A DNA stretch of 12,810 nt from an uncultured Mailhella sp. (GTDB taxonomy: Bacteria > Desulfobacterota > Desulfovibrionia > Desulfovibrionales > Desulfovibrionaceae): contig CAJJMX010000031.1 in the NCBI GenBank assembly GCA_905192935.1, positions 1 through 12,810 of the forward strand. Direction: 5' to 3'. Shown here piece by piece: positions 6,547 through 12,810 of the stretch. The translations under genes were made by a program, and so were the position numbers. Numbering within the stretch: position 1 is the stretch's first letter; each line of letters opens with the position of its first letter. Under the pieces are notes generated by a model. That model worked only from the letters and a program-made list of their open reading frames with translations. It ran no database searches and was not told the origin of the DNA.

Positions 6547-6613
6547 TCGTGTCTCATGCGCGGCACTTTCCGCACGCGCTCAAAAAACGTTGTCCGGGGC
6601 TCTCCGGTCCGTC

Positions 6614-7477
6614 TCAGTCTTCTGCGGAACGGACCATGCCGAAAAAGCGCCTCGTGTTCTCTCCCGTGAGCGTCCAGAGCTCTTCCGTGCTCATGGAAAG
6701 CTCCGCGGCCAGGCGCTCGGCCGTGAACACGGCAAGCGCCGGTTCGTTGGTTTTGCCGCGCCAGGGCTCAGGCGCAAGATAGGGACAGTCCGTTTCCAGC
6801 ATGAGACGCTCGGGTGAAACCGCGCGGAGGGCCTCGCGCACCTCGGCGTTGGCCTTGAACGTGGACGCGCCGCCGAAGGCGATGTACCAGCCGCGCTCCA
6901 TGATCTGCTCCGCCCTTGCAGCGTCGCCCCCGAAGCAGTGCCAGAGAAGGGGCCGTCCCGGCATGTCCTCCTCGTCGAGGATGGCGAACATTCTGTCCCA
7001 TGCCTCGCGGGAATGGATGACCACGGGCTTGTCCAGCTCCCTGGCGAGCCTGAGCTGCCTGCGGAACCACGGCTCCTGAAGCGCGGAGGGCGAATAGCCT
7101 TCCTCGTAATGGTAGTCCAGACCTATCTCCCCTATGGCGCGGATGAGAGGATCATGCTTCACCGCATCCACAAGATGCTCCCACTCCTCTTCATCGGCCG
7201 TGAGCACGTCCTCGGGATGCAGCCCGCGGGCGAAGCAGATGTCGGGAGCCTTGGGCAGCGCGGCCGCGGCGTCCAGAATGAGTCCGCGGTTCGCCGCGTA
7301 TCTCTCGTGCTGGAGAAACATGTGCACGATGAGCGACACCCCGGAAGAGGCGGCACGCTCGAGCATGCCGGAGAGGTCGGGCAGAAGACGCTCGTCGTCA
7401 AGATGCGCGTGACTGTCCGCCCCGGTGAACGGCAGGCCGAGACTCTGCGGCAGCGGCCTGTTTTTCTTTGAAGACAT
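6614..7477 (-). CDS. TatD-family metal-dependent deoxyribonuclease
   Basis: 287 aa, a TIM-barrel metallohydrolase of the TatD/YcfH family, whose characterised members are cytoplasmic Mg-dependent 3'-5' DNases. Metal ligands are all visible: D-S-H-A-H (His23, His25), G-E-I-G-L-D (Glu117), I-H-S-R (His155), W-H-C-F-G-G (His180) and E-T-D-C-P-Y (Asp230), followed by the typical N-E-P. The start at 7477 is preferred over one at 7525 because AGGA lies upstream, it begins two bases after the heptosyltransferase stop, and the extra 16 residues would overlap that gene without matching the family. Cotranslation with the preceding gene is likely. Which TatD paralogue group it belongs to cannot be settled by eye, so no symbol is given. 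Confidence 0.92.
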   Translation of the reverse strand: MSSKKNRPLPQSLGLPFTGADSHAHLDDERLLPDLSGMLERAASSGVSLIVHMFLQHERYAANRGLILDAAAALPKAPDICFARGLHPEDVLTADEEEWEHLVDAVKHDPLIRAIGEIGLDYHYEEGYSPSALQEPWFRRQLRLARELDKPVVIHSREAWDRMFAILDEEDMPGRPLLWHCFGGDAARAEQIMERGWYIAFGGASTFKANAEVREALRAVSPERLMLETDCPYLAPEPWRGKTNEPALAVFTAERLAAELSMSTEELWTLTGENTRRFFGMVRSAED

Positions 7478-7479
7478 GG

Positions 7480-8541
7480 CTATTCCTGTCTGCCTGCCGC
7501 AAGCTTGCGCGAAACGTCGTTCCACACCGCGGCGGGATCTATTTTCTTCATGCAGTCAAAATGCCCCCGGGGACACAACTTGTGCCCGTGCAGTCCGCAG
7601 GGACGGCAGGGAAGATCCACCTCGATGACGGTGCTCGATGCACCCCGGGGCTCAAAGCCTAAAGAACGCACCGTGGGGCCGAACAGCGCCGTGACCGGGG
7701 TGTGCTGCGCCCAGGCAAGATGCATGGGGCCGGAGTCGTTGGTGACGTAATCGTCCAGCCTTCCGAGCAGCGCGGCCAGAGAAAGCAGCGAGGTCTTTCC
7801 CGAAAGATCGAGAAAACCGGATTCGCTGCCGTCGACACCCGCCAGAGCACGGACATGGGCGGCCCTCTCCTCCTCGCCGGGACCGGCAAGCAGAACGACG
7901 TTCACCCCGCTCTCCAGAGCACGGCGCAGGATAAAGGCAAAGCCTTCCGGAGTCCAGCGCTTGGTGGGCCATACCGAGCCCGGATGCAGTCCTATGGTCT
8001 TTCGTCCCGAAGGAAGCGGCGCAAGCAGCGCCGCAGCTTCTTCCACGGCGCGGGAAGGAAGCACGATGTCCGGCCAGCACAGCTCTCTGTCTTCCAGAAG
8101 CGCGGAAGGAACGTCCAGCGCCCTGGCCAGAAGAAGCAGACGCTCTATTTCCTGAAGCTCGTCAAAACGGCGGCTCACGCGGCGCGTGAACACAAAACGG
8201 GAGAGCGCGGCCTCGGCGTAGCCTGCGCGCACCGGCGCGCGGCTTGCCCAGGCCATGTACGAGCTGCGCAGGCTGAGATGGGCGTCCACCCAGACGTCGT
8301 AGCCGCGCTCCGCAATGCCGCGGCCTTCCCGGACCACGGCGGCAAGTCCCTTGTCCTTCCCGCGCTTGTCGCAGGAGAACACGCGGGAAATCTCGGGCTG
8401 CGCCTCATAAAGAGAGGCAAGTCCGCCGCGCACGTAGAAATCGAGCTCCGATTCGGGCCACGCGGCCTTGAGAACGCGGATGAGCGGAAGCGTGAGAACG
8501 GAATCTCCCAGAAATGCGGTGTTCCAGACGGCGATGCGCAT
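7480..8541 (-). CDS. GT9 heptosyltransferase (WaaF/RfaF-like, LPS core synthesis)
   Basis: 353 aa, glycosyltransferase family 9, GT-B fold. Members transfer ADP-heptose to the lipopolysaccharide inner core at the cytoplasmic face of the inner membrane. The N-terminal half has the L-G-D-S-V-L-T-L-P-L motif with the conserved Asp13. The C-terminal half has H-P-G-S-V-W-P-T-K-R-W (186-196), V-T-N-D-S-G-P-M-H-L (266-275) and F-G-P-T (287-290), typical of heptosyltransferase II. Four cysteines near the end (312, 315, 323, 330) form a C-x2-C-x7-C-x6-C pattern seen in many deltaproteobacterial GT9 proteins. It starts 7 nt after the hypE stop, with GAGGT overlapping that stop, so the two are translationally linked. 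waaF is the likely orthologue, but acceptor specificity cannot be read from sequence. Confidence 0.9.
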   Translation of the reverse strand: MRIAVWNTAFLGDSVLTLPLIRVLKAAWPESELDFYVRGGLASLYEAQPEISRVFSCDKRGKDKGLAAVVREGRGIAERGYDVWVDAHLSLRSSYMAWASRAPVRAGYAEAALSRFVFTRRVSRRFDELQEIERLLLLARALDVPSALLEDRELCWPDIVLPSRAVEEAAALLAPLPSGRKTIGLHPGSVWPTKRWTPEGFAFILRRALESGVNVVLLAGPGEEERAAHVRALAGVDGSESGFLDLSGKTSLLSLAALLGRLDDYVTNDSGPMHLAWAQHTPVTALFGPTVRSLGFEPRGASSTVIEVDLPCRPCGLHGHKLCPRGHFDCMKKIDPAAVWNDVSRKLAAGRQE

Positions 8542-8548
8542 GACGACC

Positions 8549-9547
8549 TCAGCAGATGCGGGGCAGCTGCGCGCCTTCCAGCATGGAAAGGAGCCTCGAG
8601 CCGCCCATGAAGGTACGAAGTTCCACGCGGGGCCTCTCCGACGCCGTCACTTCGCCTATGACGGCCGCCTCGGCCCCGAACTCGCAGGACTTCATGACAA
8701 AAAGCGCCGCCTCCGCCTTTTCGCGGGGAAGGATGCAGATGAGCTTGCCCTCGTTGGCAAGGTACAAGGGATCGAGGCCGAGCACGTCGCAGCCTGAACG
8801 CACGCTCTCATGCACCGGCACGGCGGCTTCCTCGATGGTGATGCCCACGCCGGACTGCTCCGCGATTTCGTTGAGCGTGGTGGCAAGACCGCCGCGCGTG
8901 GGATCGCGCAGCACATGGATATCCCCCACTTCCGTGATGAGCCTCTCCACCATGCGGTTCAAAGGAGCGCTGTCGCTTGAGGCATCGGCGGCAAAGGTGA
9001 GGTTGTCGCGCCTCGCCATGACCGTGAGTCCGTGGTCGCCCATGGAGCCGCTCACAAGCACGGCGTCCCCCGGACGGGCCGAATGACCGGAAGGCGCAGG
9101 CTGCGCAATGACTTCGCCCACGCCCGCGGTGGTGATGAAAAGTCCGTCGCACGCTCCCTTCGGCACCACCTTGGTGTCGCCCGTCACGATGGCCACGCCC
9201 GCCTTTTCCGCCGCGCGGGCCATGTCGGACACCACGCGTTCAAGCACGTCCGTGTCCAGACCTTCCTCAAGGATGAAGGCGCAGGAAAGATAGCGGGGAC
9301 GCGCGCCCATCATGGACACGTCGTTCACCGTGCCGTGCACGGCAAGCGTGCCTATGCTGCCGCCGGGAAAGAACAGGGGCGTCACGGTGTAGCCGTCCGT
9401 GCTCATGGCCACGGGGCCCTGAAGGTCGAGAACGGCCGCATCGTCCATGCGGCGCAGGATACCGTTGTCGAAATGCCTGAGAAAAACGTCGGCGATGAGT
9501 CTTTGCGACGCCCTGCCGCCGCTTCCGTTGTCGAGAAGAATCTTCAT
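8549..9547 (-). CDS. hypE: Hydrogenase maturation protein HypE
   Basis: 332 aa, full length. HypE is a cytoplasmic PurM/AIRS-like enzyme that uses ATP to dehydrate a thiocarboxamide on its own C-terminal cysteine (delivered by HypF from carbamoyl phosphate) to a thiocyanate, the source of the CN ligands of [NiFe]-hydrogenase. The decisive C-terminal P-R-I-C ending with Cys332 is intact. Other hallmarks are D-N-G-S-G-G-R near the N-terminus, M-D-D-A-A (34-38), S-T-D-G-Y (49-53), G-T-V-N-D-V-S-M-M-G-A (72-82), T-G-D-T-K-V (122-127) and D-P-T-R-G-G (215-220). AAAGG lies six bases before the ATG. It heads the - strand operon with heptosyltransferase, tatD and miaB. No other hyp gene is present here, so its partners must lie elsewhere. 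Confidence 0.96.
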   Translation of the reverse strand: MKILLDNGSGGRASQRLIADVFLRHFDNGILRRMDDAAVLDLQGPVAMSTDGYTVTPLFFPGGSIGTLAVHGTVNDVSMMGARPRYLSCAFILEEGLDTDVLERVVSDMARAAEKAGVAIVTGDTKVVPKGACDGLFITTAGVGEVIAQPAPSGHSARPGDAVLVSGSMGDHGLTVMARRDNLTFAADASSDSAPLNRMVERLITEVGDIHVLRDPTRGGLATTLNEIAEQSGVGITIEEAAVPVHESVRSGCDVLGLDPLYLANEGKLICILPREKAEAALFVMKSCEFGAEAAVIGEVTASERPRVELRTFMGGSRLLSMLEGAQLPRIC

Positions 9548-9660
9548 GGCTGGCCTTTGAAAAACGAAGGAAAGGGCCGCGCAGGGCCCGGTACTCCCCG
9601 CCTTTTTTCAGAAGCGGAGAACGAATTGCAGGGCGCAAGACTAGCACAAAAGCGGGCAAA

Positions 9661-9705
9661 GGGAAACGCCCGGCCCCCGGCCCTTCTCGGACCGGAAACC
9701 GGGCG
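9661..9705 (-). terminator. Terminator-like hairpin after the TRAP permease gene
   Basis: The 180-nt gap between the TRAP permease stop and hypE contains, on the - strand, CGCCCGG (9705-9699) pairing with CCGGGCG (9673-9667), with an inner CCGG/CCGG stem (9695-9692 with 9680-9677). It is followed by TTTCCCTTT, an imperfect T-tract. It may end or reduce TRAP transcription before hypE. The rest of the gap (9548-9660) would hold the hypE promoter; only a weak -10-like TAGTCT (9644-9639) preceded by TGC was seen, and no convincing -35 box. Confidence 0.4.
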
Positions 9706-9727
9706 CTCCGACAGCTCTTCCGCCTTC

Positions 9728-11635
9728 TCAGCGCATGACGGCGGGAAGATAGGTGGCCAGCGGGGGGAAGATGAGAATGAGCACGATGACAATGGCAAGT
9801 CCGATGACGAAGGGCACCGACGCCCGGAACATGGCTCCCAGGGGAATGGAGGCCACGGACTTCATGACGAAGAGGTTGATGCCGAAAGGCGGCGTGATGG
9901 AGGCCATGTTCATCATGATGACCATGAGCACGCCGAACCATATGAGATCCCAGTGGAACATATGGGCGATGGGCACGAAGATGGGCACGCACACCAGCAT
10001 GAGCGGCATGGCGGGCACGAAGCAGCCGAGGAAGAGCAGCACCACGATGATGGCCGTCATGGTGGCCCATCCGGGCATGCCCATGGCGCCGATGCTGCCG
10101 GCCAGAATGGAGGGAATGCGGCTCAAGGTCATGAGATAGCCGAGCACGGTCGCGCCGGTGAGCACCGTGAACGACATGGTGATGAACTTCGAGGCGTCGT
10201 TCAGGCTGGCGATGAACTTTTTCAGGGTAAGGCGACGGAGACAAAGCGCGATGATGAGCGTGCCCACTGAGCCGATGGCGCCGCCTTCCGTGGCGGTGAA
10301 CATGCCCGCATAGATGCCGCCGATGACCAGAATGAAGAGAAGAAGTATGGGCAGGGCCGAAACAAGGGAACGCATGCGCTCCGAAAGCGGTCTCTTTTCC
10401 ACCGTAGGAGCCAGCGAGGGCTTGCGCCACACCATGAACCATATGGTCAGGCAGTACACCAGCATGCACAGAAGCCCGGGGAACACGCCCGCCATGAACA
10501 GATCGGCGATGGACTGCTCGGCAAGCACGCCGTAGAGAATGAACATGGCGCTCGGCGGAATGAGGCAGCCTATGGTGCCGGAACAGGCCAGCGTGCCCAC
10601 GGCAAGCTCGTCGTCGTAGCCTGCGGAGCGCATTTCGGGAAGGGCTATGGCCGACATGGCGATGGTGCCGGAAAGAGAATCGCCCACCACGGCGCCGAAG
10701 GCCGTGCACGCGCACACGCTGCCCTGGGCAAGGCCGCCGCGCAGATGGCCGAGCCACTTTCGCGCACATTCATAGAGGTCCCGGCCGAGATCGCCGTAGA
10801 AGCAGAAGTAGCCCATGACCATGAAGAACATGAGCGGCGACCAGGTATAGCTTGCCGACGTGGAGAACATGGCCTTGCCGTAGAAGTTCAGCGTGGCCGT
10901 GAGTCCGCGAATGGAGCCGGAGAACATGAAGCCCGTGGCCATGAGGGCGAGCGCCACCGGCATGCCGCTCAGAAAGAGCAGAAACATGACCACGATGCCT
11001 ATGCAGCCTATGACCACGCTGCTCACGCCCATGAGCCGATGGGAACCGAGATACCAGGCAATGAGCACGGGAATGATGCCCGCCGTCCAGACGATGATGA
11101 GACGAATCGTGCCCATCTTCGACACCTTGTGCAGCGACACCAGAAAATCCCACAGGAAGGACAGCATGAGCGTGACGAAGCCAAACACCACGAACCATAC
11201 GAAAGGCTCATAGGGAATACCGAGCAGGCCCGTGGTGCTCTTGACGGTGAGGGCATAGCGGACTGTGGCCCGGATGCAGAGCGCGCATACGGCAAGGCTC
11301 CAGATATTGGTCACGGCTTCCAGCGTGTTTCTGTCATCGTCCTTCAGCGCGCCTGTGACCACGTCCATGATGACGTGGCTCTTGTTCCACTGCCCGTAGG
11401 CTATGGCCGAAAACACCACGATAGACATGAGCATTTCGGTGACTTCATAGGTGCCCGGCAGAGGAGAATTGAAAAAATATCGCAGGAAAACGTCCAGAAA
11501 GGTCAGAATGACCATGCCCATGAACACGATCATGCCGCCGGCACTGAGCCACTTGCAGAACGTGCTTATGGCATTGGCCGCAGGTTCCAGAACCCGAAGC
11601 AGACTTCCGGACGCTCCGGTGCAGCTCTCATACAT
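9728..11635 (-). CDS. TRAP transporter fused small and large membrane subunits (DctQM)
   Basis: 635 aa. It is a Na+-driven secondary importer permease working with the periplasmic binding protein encoded upstream. Residues 1-170 are the Q (small) subunit with four helices at about 33-55, 66-83, 106-129 and 141-168. A single extra helix at 175-197 joins it to the M (large) subunit from about 204, as known in fused QM proteins. M signatures include S-G-T-I-G-C-L-I-P-P-S (352-362), M-F-T-A-T-E-G-G-A (445-453) and I-T-P-P-F-G-I-N-L-F-V (580-590). The segment G-C-F-V-P-A-M-P (537-544) lacks the acidic residue common after G-x-F-x in DctM proteins. The ATG at 11635 was chosen because GGGGG lies six bases upstream and it is clear of the intercistronic hairpin. 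Starts at 11674 (ATG) or 11692 (GTG) would add 13 or 19 residues. Confidence 0.93.
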   Translation of the reverse strand: MYESCTGASGSLLRVLEPAANAISTFCKWLSAGGMIVFMGMVILTFLDVFLRYFFNSPLPGTYEVTEMLMSIVVFSAIAYGQWNKSHVIMDVVTGALKDDDRNTLEAVTNIWSLAVCALCIRATVRYALTVKSTTGLLGIPYEPFVWFVVFGFVTLMLSFLWDFLVSLHKVSKMGTIRLIIVWTAGIIPVLIAWYLGSHRLMGVSSVVIGCIGIVVMFLLFLSGMPVALALMATGFMFSGSIRGLTATLNFYGKAMFSTSASYTWSPLMFFMVMGYFCFYGDLGRDLYECARKWLGHLRGGLAQGSVCACTAFGAVVGDSLSGTIAMSAIALPEMRSAGYDDELAVGTLACSGTIGCLIPPSAMFILYGVLAEQSIADLFMAGVFPGLLCMLVYCLTIWFMVWRKPSLAPTVEKRPLSERMRSLVSALPILLLFILVIGGIYAGMFTATEGGAIGSVGTLIIALCLRRLTLKKFIASLNDASKFITMSFTVLTGATVLGYLMTLSRIPSILAGSIGAMGMPGWATMTAIIVVLLFLGCFVPAMPLMLVCVPIFVPIAHMFHWDLIWFGVLMVIMMNMASITPPFGINLFVMKSVASIPLGAMFRASVPFVIGLAIVIVLILIFPPLATYLPAVMR

Positions 11636-11674
11636 ATCCTTCCCCCATGTCGATGAAACAAGATGGCGTGTCAT

Positions 11675-11711
11675 GCGGCCCTTCCCTCTCACAGATTCCG
11701 GGAAGGACCGC
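11675..11711 (-). promoter_or_regulatory. Intercistronic hairpin between TRAP binding protein and permease
   Basis: On the - strand GCGGTCCTTCCC (11711-11700) pairs with GGGAAGGGCCGC (11686-11675), giving 12 pairs including one G-U, with a 13-nt loop. It begins 11 nt after the binding-protein stop codon. It covers the ribosome-binding site of a possible permease start at 11674 but leaves the 11635 start free. No T-tract follows. Similar hairpins after binding-protein genes, such as malE-malF, protect the upstream mRNA from 3' decay and raise binding protein over permease. That role is inferred here. Confidence 0.55.
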
Positions 11712-11722
11712 AGCTCTCTATC

Positions 11723-12787
11723 TTACTGAGCGAACATCTGATGCAGACGAGACTCGTTCCACTTTGCGTTGTACTGCGCCTCGAGTTCCCGGGTCCTGGC
11801 AGCTATGGCATCGCCGGGAAGTCCCAGCTCGTTGAGCTTGTCTATCCACTCCTGCTGCACGGGCTCGACGAGCTCGGCCGCCTTGCGGTACTCGTCTTCG
11901 GAAAGGAAATGGATCTCGCCCTTCATGTCGTCGCGCCAGATCCTGGCGGACTCGTACTGATCGTCGTTCCAGAACTTTTCGAACAGATCCACGGCGTACT
12001 GACCGGACATGTCGTCGATGATCTTCTGAAGATCTTCGGGCATGTCGTCATAAATTTCCTGACTCATGGCGCAGTAGAAGGGGCCGCCCACGAGGTTGAG
12101 GGGCAGAAGATGCTTGATGAGATCGCCGAAACGGCGGCTCACCAGAAGCTGGAAGTCGCAGGTGGCGCCGTCCACTATGCCCTGCTGCAGGGCCATATAC
12201 ACTTCACCCGCCGGCATGGTCACGGCGGAAGCGCCGAGCGCGTTCACCTTGGCCGCGGCCACGGCGCCGCCTATGCAGGCTATCTTCATGCCGCGCAGAT
12301 CCTCGATGCTCGTCACCGGCTTGATGGTGCCTATGAGCATGCCTATGGGCAGACAGTGCGTGAAAAGGTGCTTCGCGTCTTCAAGCTCCTTCATGACTAC
12401 GGGTAATCCCTCCTGGATGGTCAGCAGAATCTCGGTGGGATGATCCTGGGAACGGGTCACGTCGGTGAAGTCCGCCATACGCTCATGATAGGGGAACTGA
12501 CCGAAAGCCACGGTGAAACTCGATTCAGTCATGTCGGCAAGACCGTTCTTCACGGAATCGTAGGCCTCTCCCTGCTTGCTGAGGGCTTCGGCAAAATACG
12601 GTTCCACCTTGATGCGTCCGCCGGATCGGCGTTCCAGTTCCTCGACCCACGGCTTGAGGGCGTTGGTCCAGCGCTTGTGCACGGGAGGAATGGGCAGGTT
12701 GAGGCTGAGCGTATAGTCAGCGGCGAAACCTTGAACGGCGGGGAGGAGCAGGGCCGCGGCGAGCATGGATGCGATGAGCTTCTTCAT
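11723..12787 (-). CDS. TRAP transporter periplasmic substrate-binding protein (DctP family)
   Basis: 354 aa. The signal peptide (Lys2, Lys3, hydrophobic core 4-20, cleavage after F-A-A at 21-23) marks a periplasmic protein. The family-typical fold is visible: Y-T-L-S-L-N-L (25-31), the first-domain region around S-V-K-N-G-L-A-D-M (78-86), D-L-R-G-M-K-I (163-169) leading to the hinge, the E-V-Y-M-A-L-Q-Q-G-I-V-D-G (195-207) signature and a long C-terminal helix. The usual K-I-R motif, whose arginine clamps substrate carboxylates, reads K-I-A (168-170). No other arginine lies immediately beside it, so the ligand or its binding mode may be atypical. AAGGA lies eight bases before the ATG. It is first of the TRAP pair, 87 nt before the chosen permease start. 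No catabolic gene is in view, so the substrate cannot be named. Confidence 0.93.
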   Translation of the reverse strand: MKKLIASMLAAALLLPAVQGFAADYTLSLNLPIPPVHKRWTNALKPWVEELERRSGGRIKVEPYFAEALSKQGEAYDSVKNGLADMTESSFTVAFGQFPYHERMADFTDVTRSQDHPTEILLTIQEGLPVVMKELEDAKHLFTHCLPIGMLIGTIKPVTSIEDLRGMKIACIGGAVAAAKVNALGASAVTMPAGEVYMALQQGIVDGATCDFQLLVSRRFGDLIKHLLPLNLVGGPFYCAMSQEIYDDMPEDLQKIIDDMSGQYAVDLFEKFWNDDQYESARIWRDDMKGEIHFLSEDEYRKAAELVEPVQQEWIDKLNELGLPGDAIAARTRELEAQYNAKWNESRLHQMFAQ

Positions 12788-12810
12788 GTCTTTTCCTTCA
12801 CTGATTCTAC

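Noticed and set aside
5185..6669. 494-aa + strand open frame opposite miaB
   Set aside because: The - strand frame is clearly miaB with all cluster cysteines. The + frame is an H-rich, R-rich antisense shadow and runs through the shared terminator side without a ribosome-binding site.
9032..10270. 412-aa + strand frame opposite hypE and the TRAP permease
   Set aside because: It crosses two well-supported - strand genes and their gap, and its H/G/D/E-rich composition is that of an antisense shadow. The + frames at 7702-8610 and 10745-11656 were rejected for the same reason.
9267..10769. 500-aa - strand frame overlapping the permease in another frame
   Set aside because: Composition is R/H-rich and low in complexity, and it overlaps both the DctM part and the start of hypE, which carry clear family motifs.
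1..12810. CRISPR arrays, tRNA or rRNA genes, insertion sequences, phage genes
   Set aside because: No regularly spaced direct repeats, cloverleaf-like sequence, transposase frame or integrase frame was found on either strand.

Overview
The window looks like a chromosomal segment from a GC-rich, Gram-negative anaerobe of the Desulfovibrionaceae type (Desulfovibrio, Bilophila, Mailhella and relatives). This is inferred from a hydrogenase-maturation gene (hypE), an LPS-type GT9 heptosyltransferase, a tripartite TRAP transporter with fused membrane subunits, and evenly GC-rich coding sequence. No rRNA, tRNA, insertion sequence, CRISPR array or prophage signal was seen. The assignment is by gene content only.

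The window holds two convergent blocks. On the + strand (about 30-5073) there is a palindrome-rich upstream region and a structured leader, followed by five tightly packed genes: a 965-aa exported protein made of two homologous halves, a divergent UPF0324/YeiH-like membrane transporter, a 49-aa single-pass membrane protein, a 67-aa two-pass membrane protein and a 98-aa exported helix-hairpin-helix protein. All five products are predicted to be in or across the membrane. The set looks like one envelope module of unknown function and is the most novel part of the window. It ends at a strong bidirectional terminator (5096-5131).

On the - strand (12787 down to 5149), a TRAP transporter (periplasmic binding protein, then a fused QM permease) is followed by a weak terminator-like hairpin. 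Then comes a housekeeping-like operon: hypE, GT9 heptosyltransferase, TatD-family nuclease and miaB. hypE, the GT9 gene and tatD are spaced by only 2-7 nt; miaB follows after 103 nt that contain a terminator-like hairpin. miaB runs into the shared terminator.

Structured RNA stands out at several junctions. These are a 12-bp leader stem plus an anti-Shine-Dalgarno segment before the 965-aa gene, a chain of hairpins between the two small membrane genes, a 12-bp hairpin between the TRAP binding protein and permease genes, and a stem with a T-tract just before miaB. Substrates of both transporters are unknown. The TRAP binding protein appears to lack the conserved carboxylate-binding arginine, and YeiH-family proteins have been proposed as sulfate or sulfite exporters, so a sulfur-anion theme is possible but unproven.
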